A stretch of 64,000 bases of DNA from Pseudomonas baetica (GTDB taxonomy: Bacteria; Pseudomonadota; Gammaproteobacteria; Pseudomonadales; Pseudomonadaceae), in contig NZ_PHHE01000001.1 of assembly GCF_002813455.1 (NCBI RefSeq), forward strand, positions 1 through 64,000. Reading direction: 5' to 3'. The notes beneath the pieces are model-generated. The model saw nothing but the letters and a program-made list of their open reading frames with translations. It was not told the DNA's origin and did not search any database. A program made the translations under genes and the position numbers. Shown here one piece after another: positions 56,109 to 64,000 of the stretch (its first letter is position 1; each line of letters starts with the position of its first letter).

Positions 56109-56138
56109 AGTGGCGGAAAGTGGCACGAAGTGGGTTTT
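56109..56138 (+). promoter_or_regulatory. mraZ: MraZ-binding boxes
   Basis: Three direct repeats of AGTGG at 56109, 56119 and 56129, exactly 10 bases apart, just downstream of the -10 element. This is the arrangement of MraZ boxes (TGGG/TGGC with 5-6 base spacers), where the MraZ ring binds and represses its own cluster. Confidence 0.8.
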
Positions 56139-56175
56139 TTGAGCTCAAAACGATAAAAATTGGAGAAACGCTGAA

Positions 56176-56631
56176 GTGTTTCGCGGAGCTAACGCTATCA
56201 GTCTCGATGCAAAGGGCCGTCTCGCTATGCCGAGCCGGTACCGTGACGAGCTCGATTCGCGTAGTTCCGGCCAATTGATCGTCACCATTGATGCCGTTGA
56301 TCCTTGTCTTTGTGTTTATCCGCTCGACGAGTGGGAAATTATTGAAACCAAGTTGCGCGCGCTTCCTTCGCTTCGCGAAGAGAACCGTCGCCTGCAGCGT
56401 TTATTGATTGGTAATGCCGTCGACCTCGAACTCGATGGCAGTGGTCGTTTTCTGGTTCCACCGCGTCTGCGCGAATACGCCAAGCTTGATAAGAAAGCGA
56501 TGCTGGTGGGCCAACTGAACAAGTTCCAATTGTGGGACGAGGATGCATGGAACGCGGTATCTGCCGCTGACCTTGCTGCCATTCAACAACCGGGCGCGAT
56601 GCCTGATGAACTGCGTGATTTGATCCTGTGA
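56176..56631 (+). CDS. mraZ: Transcriptional regulator MraZ
   Basis: 151 residues from GTG 56176 (GGAG 11 bases upstream; N terminus [19 protein letters not shown]). Two SpoVT/AbrB-like halves, each with a DxxGRxxxP motif: [16 protein letters not shown] and [16 protein letters not shown]. It represses the division/cell-wall cluster through the boxes upstream. GTGA overlap with rsmH. Confidence 0.95.
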   Translation: MFRGANAISLDAKGRLAMPSRYRDELDSRSSGQLIVTIDAVDPCLCVYPLDEWEIIETKLRALPSLREENRRLQRLLIGNAVDLELDGSGRFLVPPRLREYAKLDKKAMLVGQLNKFQLWDEDAWNAVSAADLAAIQQPGAMPDELRDLIL

Positions 56632-57571
56632 CTATTGATAGCGGCTTTAACCACATCACCGTACTGCTTGACGAAGCCGTCGAGGCTCTCGCCGTACGCC
56701 CTGATGGCTGCTATCTGGATGGCACGTTCGGGCGCGGTGGGCACAGTCGGTTGATCCTCAGCCAGCTTGGAACCGACGGTCGACTCATCGGTTTCGACAA
56801 AGATCCACAAGCGATTGCCACCGGGCAAACGCTAGCGGCCGAAGACGGCCGCTTTGTCGTTGTGCAGCGCAGCTTTGCCGAACTCGGTTCGGAAGTCGCC
56901 GAACGCGGTCTGGCCGGCAAGGTCAGCGGCATCCTGCTCGACCTCGGCGTGTCTTCGCCGCAGCTCGACGACGCTGAGCGCGGTTTCAGTTTCCTCAACG
57001 ACGGCCCGCTGGACATGCGCATGGACCCGTCCCGTGGCATCAGCGCTGCCGAGTTCGTCAACACCGCGCCGGTGGAAGAAATCGCCCGGGTGTTCAAGGA
57101 ATACGGTGAGGAACGTTTCTCAGGGCGCATGGCTCGCGCCGTCGCCGAGCGTCGCGATATCACCCCTTTCGAGCGCACCGCTGATCTGGCTGAAGTGTTG
57201 AAAGTCGCCAACCCGGCGTGGGAAAAGGGCAAGAACCCGGCCACCCGTGCGTTCCAGGGTTTACGCATTCACGTCAACAACGAACTGGGTGATCTGGAAG
57301 CCGGCCTCGAAGCCGCGCTGGAAGCTCTGGAAGTTGGCGGCCGTTTGGTGGTGATCAGCTTCCACTCGCTGGAAGACCGCATCGTCAAACTGTTCATGCG
57401 CAAGCTGGTGAAAGGCGAAGCCGACAACCTGCCGCGCAACCTGCCGGTTCGCCACGTGGCGTTCGAACCGAAAATCAAAGTCCATGGCAAAGCGCAGACG
57501 GCCTCCGACGCCGAACTCAAGGCCAACCCACGTTCCCGTAGCGCCGTCATGCGCGTCGCGGAGAAGCTGCG

Positions 57572-57575
<4 letters not shown>
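56628..57575 (+). CDS. rsmH: 16S rRNA m4C1402 methyltransferase RsmH (MraW)
   Basis: 315 residues from GTG 56628, overlapping the mraZ stop by 4 bases. SAM site [32 protein letters not shown], and the C-terminal [10 protein letters not shown] are diagnostic. It adds the N4 methyl to the same nucleotide that RsmI methylates on the ribose, and both genes are in this window. Coupled to ftsL by a GTGA overlap. Confidence 0.96.
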
Positions 57576-59603
<2,028 letters not shown>

Positions 59604-59604
<1 letters not shown>

Positions 59605-61067
59605 TGTCATTAAGTCTGAACAAAATATTCCCCCACGCCGGCCACGATCTGTTGATCCGTGAATTGGCGCTGGACAGCCGCAACGTACGCGCAGGTGATT
59701 TGTTCCTCGCGGTGCCGGGCGGCAAATTCGATGGCCGTGCGCACATTGCTGATGCATTGGCGCGCGGCGCTGCCGCGGTGGCGTATGAAGTGGAAGGCGC
59801 CACCGTGCTGCCTATCACTGATGTGCCGTTGATTCCGGTCAAGGGGCTCGCGGCGCAGTTGTCAGATATCGCCGGGCGTTTTTACGGCGAACCAAGCCAT
59901 CATCTGAATTTGATCGGCGTCACCGGCACCAACGGTAAAACCAGCGTGACCCAACTGGTCGCGCAGGCATTGGATCTGCTCGGCCAGCATTGCGGCATTG
60001 TCGGCACCCTTGGTTCCGGCTTCTATGGCGCACTGCAAAGCGGTCTGCACACCACGCCCAATCCAATTGCCGTACAGGCGACTCTGGGCGACCTGAAAAA
60101 GGCCGGCGCGAAAGCCGTGGCCATGGAAGTCTCGTCCCATGGTCTGGATCAGGGCCGGGTGACCGCGCTGGCGTTCGACGTGGCGGTGATGACCAACCTG
60201 TCCCGCGATCATCTGGATTATCACGGCACCATGGAGGCTTACGCCGAGGCCAAGGCCAAGCTGTTCGCCTGGAATGATTTGAAGTGCCGCGTGGTCAACC
60301 TCGACGACGATTTCGGCCGGCAACTGGCCGCCGATAAACGTGAGTCGCGCTTGATCACCTACAGCCTGCTCGACAGCAGTGCTTACCTGTTCTGCCGCGA
60401 GGCGCAGTTCGACGACCACGGCGTGCGCGCCACGCTGGTGACGCCGCAGGGCGAACATCATCTGCGCAGCACCTTGCTCGGGCGCTTTAACCTGAGCAAC
60501 GTACTGGCCGCCGTCGGCGCCTTGCTCGGTCTGGACTACGCGCTCGACGAAATTCTCAAGGTCCTGCCGAAACTCGAAGGCCCGGCCGGACGCATGCAGC
60601 GTCTTGGCGGAAGCACTCAGCCGCTGGTGGTGGTTGATTACGCCCACACACCGGATGCGCTGGAAAAAGTCCTGACGGCATTGCGCCCACACGTCAAAGG
60701 TCAGTTGCTGTGCCTGTTCGGCTGCGGCGGTGATCGCGATCGTGGCAAACGTCCGCTGATGGCCGAAGTGGTCGAGCGACTGGCTGATCAAGTGCTGGTC
60801 ACCGATGACAATCCGCGCACTGAAGACCCGGCCGTTATTTTCGATGACATCCGCGCCGGTTTTACCGCTGTGGATAAAGTCACTTTCGTCGCTGGCCGTG
60901 GTCTGGCCATCGCGCAATTGATTGCCGGCGCTTCGGCCGATGACGTGATCGTCCTGGCCGGCAAAGGTCACGAGGACTATCAGGAAATCAACGGTGAGCG
61001 CCATGCCTTCTCCGATCTGGTCGAAGCCGATCACGCGCTGACCGCTTGGGAGGTGGCCCATGCTTAA
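59604..61067 (+). CDS. murE: UDP-MurNAc-tripeptide synthetase MurE (meso-diaminopimelate adding)
   Basis: 487 residues. ATP site GVTGTNGKTSV (105-115), the lysine region AVAMEVSSHGLDQGRV and the motif DDNPRTEDP near residues 395-403. DNPR is associated with meso-diaminopimelate rather than lysine, as expected for a Gram-negative. Cytoplasmic step of peptidoglycan precursor synthesis. It overlaps murF by 8 bases. Confidence 0.97.
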
Positions 61068-62427
61068 GGCCCTCAAACTGAGCGAATTGACCAACGCACT
61101 CGACGCACGTTTGATCACTGCCGATGCCAGTTTCGACGGCGTCAGCATCGACAGCCGCGCGATCCAGCCGGGCCAGCTGTTTATTGCCCTGACCGGCCCG
61201 CGTTTCGACGGTCACGATTACCTGAATGACGTCGCCGGCAAAGGCGCCGTGGCGGCGCTGGTCGAGCGTGAAGTCGCCGACAGCACCTTGCCGCAATTGC
61301 TGGTCAAGGACACCCGTCAGGCCCTGGGCCAGCTGGGTGCCTTGAACCGCGCAGCCTTTACTCAGCCAGTGGCAGCGATCACCGGTTCCAGCGGCAAGAC
61401 CACCGTCAAGGAAATGCTCGCGAGCATCCTGCGCACGCGCGGTCCGGTGCTGGCGACTCGGGGCAATCTGAACAACGACCTCGGCGCGCCACTGACTCTG
61501 CTCGAACTGGCCCCGGAACACACAGCGGCCGTGATTGAGCTGGGTGCCTCGCGTCTGGGCGAAATCGCCTACACCGTCGGGCTGACCAAGCCGCACGTGG
61601 CGATCTTGAACAATGCCGGTACCGCTCACGTCGGTGAGTTTGGCGGGCCGGAAAAAATCGTCGAAGCCAAGGGCGAAATCATCGATGGGCTGGCGGCGGA
61701 TGGCGTTGCCGTGCTCAATCTTGATGACAAGGCCTTCGGTATCTGGAAGACCCGCGCTGCCGCTCGCAAAGTGCTGACGTTCGCCCTGAGCAATCCTCAG
61801 GCGGATTTCTACGCCAGCGATCTGAGCACCGATGCGCGTGGTTGCCCGGCCTTCAATCTGCACACACCTGAAGGTGTCGAATACGTTCAACTGAACCTGC
61901 TCGGCACCCACAACGTTGCCAATGCCATGGCCGCTGCCGCCGCCGCTCACGCCCTCGGCGTGTCGCTGTTCGGCATCGCCACCGGGCTTGGCGCCGTGCA
62001 ACCGGTCAAGGGTCGCACCGTCGCGCAACTGGCGAAAAACGGAATGCGCGTGATCGATGACACTTACAACGCAAACCCCACCTCAATGTGTGCGGCCGTT
62101 GATATACTCGCCGGCTTTTCCGGCCGCACCGTCCTGGTGCTCGGAGATATCGGCGAGTTGGGCGATTGGGCGGAGCAGGGGCACCGCGACGTGGGCGAGT
62201 ACGCCCGGGGCAAGGTTTCCGCGCTTTATGCCGTTGGGCCGAACATGGTTCACGCCGTAAACGCTTTCGGCGAACAGGCGCATCACTTCGGCACGCAAGC
62301 CGAACTGATCCAGGCCCTCGACGCCGAGCAGGACACAAACACCACCATTTTGATCAAGGGTTCGCGCAGTGCAGCGATGGAAAACATCGTTGCAGCTCTG
62401 TGCGGGTCCAGTCTGGAGAAACATTAA
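61060..62427 (+). CDS. murF: UDP-MurNAc-pentapeptide synthetase MurF
   Basis: 455 residues. ATP site [14 protein letters not shown], the Mur-ligase motif [14 protein letters not shown] and [13 protein letters not shown]. It adds D-Ala-D-Ala to the UDP-tripeptide. The start lies inside murE and its stop shares one base with the mraY start, so expression is translationally coupled. Confidence 0.97.
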   Translation: MLKALKLSELTNALDARLITADASFDGVSIDSRAIQPGQLFIALTGPRFDGHDYLNDVAGKGAVAALVEREVADSTLPQLLVKDTRQALGQLGALNRAAFTQPVAAITGSSGKTTVKEMLASILRTRGPVLATRGNLNNDLGAPLTLLELAPEHTAAVIELGASRLGEIAYTVGLTKPHVAILNNAGTAHVGEFGGPEKIVEAKGEIIDGLAADGVAVLNLDDKAFGIWKTRAAARKVLTFALSNPQADFYASDLSTDARGCPAFNLHTPEGVEYVQLNLLGTHNVANAMAAAAAAHALGVSLFGIATGLGAVQPVKGRTVAQLAKNGMRVIDDTYNANPTSMCAAVDILAGFSGRTVLVLGDIGELGDWAEQGHRDVGEYARGKVSALYAVGPNMVHAVNAFGEQAHHFGTQAELIQALDAEQDTNTTILIKGSRSAAMENIVAALCGSSLEKH

Positions 62428-63509
62428 TGCTGCTGCTGCTAGCGGAGTATCTGCAACAGTTCTACAAAGGCTTCGCGGTCTTCCAGTACCTGACCCTGCG
62501 CGGGATCCTCGGTGTGCTGACCGCGCTGGTTTTGTCGCTGTGCTATGGCCCGTGGATGATCCGCACTTTGCAGAACCGGCAGATCGGTCAATCCGTGCGT
62601 AACGACGGCCCGCAATCGCACCTGTCCAAGTCGGGTACACCGACCATGGGCGGCGCACTGATTCTGTCTTCGATCGGCGTCAGCACCTTGCTCTGGGCTG
62701 ATCTGAGCAACCGTTATGTCTGGACCGTGCTGCTGGTGACCCTGCTGTTCGGCGCCATCGGTTGGGTCGACGATTACCGTAAAGTCATCGAGAAGAACTC
62801 CCGTGGCCTGCCGAGCCGCTGGAAGTATTTCTGGCAATCGGTGTTTGGCCTCGGCGCGGCGATCTTCCTTTATATGACTGCTGCTACTCCGGTGGAAACC
62901 ACACTGATCCTGCCGATGCTCAAGGACTACAGCATTCCGCTGGGCTTTGGCTTCATTGTGCTGACTTACTTCGTGATCGTCGGTTCGAGCAACGCGGTCA
63001 ACCTGACTGACGGCCTCGACGGTCTGGCGATCATGCCAACCGTGATGGTCGGCGGTGGCCTGGGCATTTTCTGCTACCTGTCGGGTAACGTGAAATTCGC
63101 CGAATACCTGCTGATTCCTTATGTACCGGGTGCGGGTGAACTGATCGTGTTCTGCGGTGCGCTGATCGGTGCCGGTCTGGGCTTCCTCTGGTTTAACACC
63201 TACCCGGCCCAAGTCTTCATGGGCGACGTCGGTGCACTGGCACTCGGCGCAGCCCTGGGCACCATCGCGGTGATCGTCCGCCAGGAAATCGTCCTGTTCA
63301 TCATGGGCGGTGTGTTCGTGATGGAAACCCTGTCAGTCGTCATTCAGGTTGCGTCCTTTAAGCTGACCGGTCGCCGTGTATTCCGCATGGCACCGATACA
63401 CCACCACTTTGAACTCAAGGGCTGGCCCGAGCCGCGCGTGATCGTCCGTTTCTGGATCATCACCGTGATTCTCGTGTTGATCGGCCTTGCCACCCTGAAG
63501 CTGAGGTAG
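62427..63509 (+). CDS. mraY: Phospho-MurNAc-pentapeptide transferase MraY
   Basis: 360 residues from ATG 62427, about ten membrane helices. Catalytic motifs: [15 protein letters not shown] ([16 protein letters not shown]), [22 protein letters not shown] and the histidine motif [14 protein letters not shown]. It transfers phospho-MurNAc-pentapeptide to undecaprenyl phosphate, making lipid I at the inner membrane. Confidence 0.97.
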   Translation: MLLLLAEYLQQFYKGFAVFQYLTLRGILGVLTALVLSLCYGPWMIRTLQNRQIGQSVRNDGPQSHLSKSGTPTMGGALILSSIGVSTLLWADLSNRYVWTVLLVTLLFGAIGWVDDYRKVIEKNSRGLPSRWKYFWQSVFGLGAAIFLYMTAATPVETTLILPMLKDYSIPLGFGFIVLTYFVIVGSSNAVNLTDGLDGLAIMPTVMVGGGLGIFCYLSGNVKFAEYLLIPYVPGAGELIVFCGALIGAGLGFLWFNTYPAQVFMGDVGALALGAALGTIAVIVRQEIVLFIMGGVFVMETLSVVIQVASFKLTGRRVFRMAPIHHHFELKGWPEPRVIVRFWIITVILVLIGLATLKLR

Positions 63510-63514
63510 AACGA

Positions 63515-64000
63515 GTGTCTCTGATCGCTTCTGACCACTTCCGCATCGTTGTCGGCCTCGGCAAGAGCGGCATGTCCCTGGTTCGCTTCCTGGCGAACCG
63601 GGGCACGTCGTTTGCCGTGGCAGACACGCGGGAAAATCCACCGGAACTGGCCACGCTCAAGCGTGACTATCCGCACGTGGAAGTGCGTTGTGGCGAGCTG
63701 GACGTCGAATTTCTGTGCCGTGCCGATGAGCTCTACGTGAGCCCCGGCCTGGCGCTGGCGACCCCGGCCCTGCAAGCCGCTGCGGCCCGTGGCGTGAAAC
63801 TGTCCGGTGACATCGAGCTGTTCGCGCGTAACGCGAAGGCGCCGATTGTGGCCATCAGTGGTTCCAACGCGAAAAGCACCGTCACCACCCTGGTCGGCGA
63901 GATGGCGGCTGCGGCCGGCAAACGCGTGGCGGTGGGCGGCAATCTCGGTACCCCGGCGCTGGATCTGCTCAGCGACGACGTCGAGTTGTACGTGATGGAG
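63515..64000 (+). CDS. murD: UDP-MurNAc-alanine:D-glutamate ligase MurD, 5' part
   Basis: GTG start at 63515, five bases after the mraY stop. The first 162 codons are present and the gene runs off the window. It shows the Rossmann-like start FRIVVGLGKSGMSLVRFL, YVSPGLALATP and the ATP site ISGSNAKSTVTTLVG. Adds D-Glu to UDP-MurNAc-L-Ala. The order after mraY matches the standard dcw cluster. Confidence 0.95.
   Translation, partial: MSLIASDHFRIVVGLGKSGMSLVRFLANRGTSFAVADTRENPPELATLKRDYPHVEVRCGELDVEFLCRADELYVSPGLALATPALQAAAARGVKLSGDIELFARNAKAPIVAISGSNAKSTVTTLVGEMAAAAGKRVAVGGNLGTPALDLLSDDVELYVME

Noticed and set aside
59862..61148. 428-codon minus-strand frame
   Set aside because: Antisense to murE/murF; rejected as a composition artefact.

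Overview
The window is from a Pseudomonas chromosome, most likely of the P. fluorescens group. The right half follows a gene order I recognise from P. aeruginosa (zapG, hydrolase, trpS, zapE, aldo/keto reductase, rplM-rpsI, petABC, sspAB, BON lipoprotein, gmhA, yraN, lpoA, rsmI, rnpB, mraZ and the division/cell-wall cluster). The left third carries homologues of the Fit insect-toxin locus known from P. protegens/P. chlororaphis. No database search was possible; names rest on recalled families and motifs read by eye.

Left part (1-9.8 kb): the 3' end of a fitD-like giant toxin gene, broken by about ten frameshifts, is followed by intact homologues of fitE (TolC-type channel), fitF (hybrid histidine kinase), fitG (LysR regulator) and fitH (response regulator).

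Variable region (9.9-27.5 kb): an IS3-family remnant, then a 1183-codon gene of unknown function with a nuclease-like C-terminal motif, cut by an IS5-family element. Between this IS and a second, related IS5-family element lie a resolvase remnant, a 54-codon fragment of the type III secretion gene sctU, an ExoS/ExoT-like effector with intact catalytic residues, its divergently encoded SpcS-like chaperone, and a Tn3-derived mini-element carrying parDE. After the second IS come a Hachiman defence operon (hamB, hamA), three orphan genes and a tyrosine integrase that abuts the conserved chromosome.

Conserved part with insertions (27.5-45.6 kb): a glyoxalase II-like hydrolase, then an OmpA-like lipoprotein gene whose 3' end, terminator and REP element are tandemly repeated about six times (unit about 190 bp). 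An ISL3-family element sits in one of the repeated terminators. zapG, hydrolase, trpS and zapE follow. An IS3-family element sits just after the zapE terminator. Next to it is an accessory catabolic cluster (asparaginase, two-halved membrane protein, nitrilase-family amidase, amino-acid 2-monooxygenase-like flavoenzyme), then a GlxA-type regulator, an acyl-CoA dehydrogenase and an aldo/keto reductase.

Core housekeeping (45.8-64 kb): ribosomal proteins L13/S9, the cytochrome bc1 complex, stringent starvation proteins, envelope proteins, RNase P RNA, and the dcw cluster (mraZ, rsmH, ftsL, ftsI, murE, murF, mraY, start of murD) with overlapping genes, a strong promoter and three MraZ boxes.
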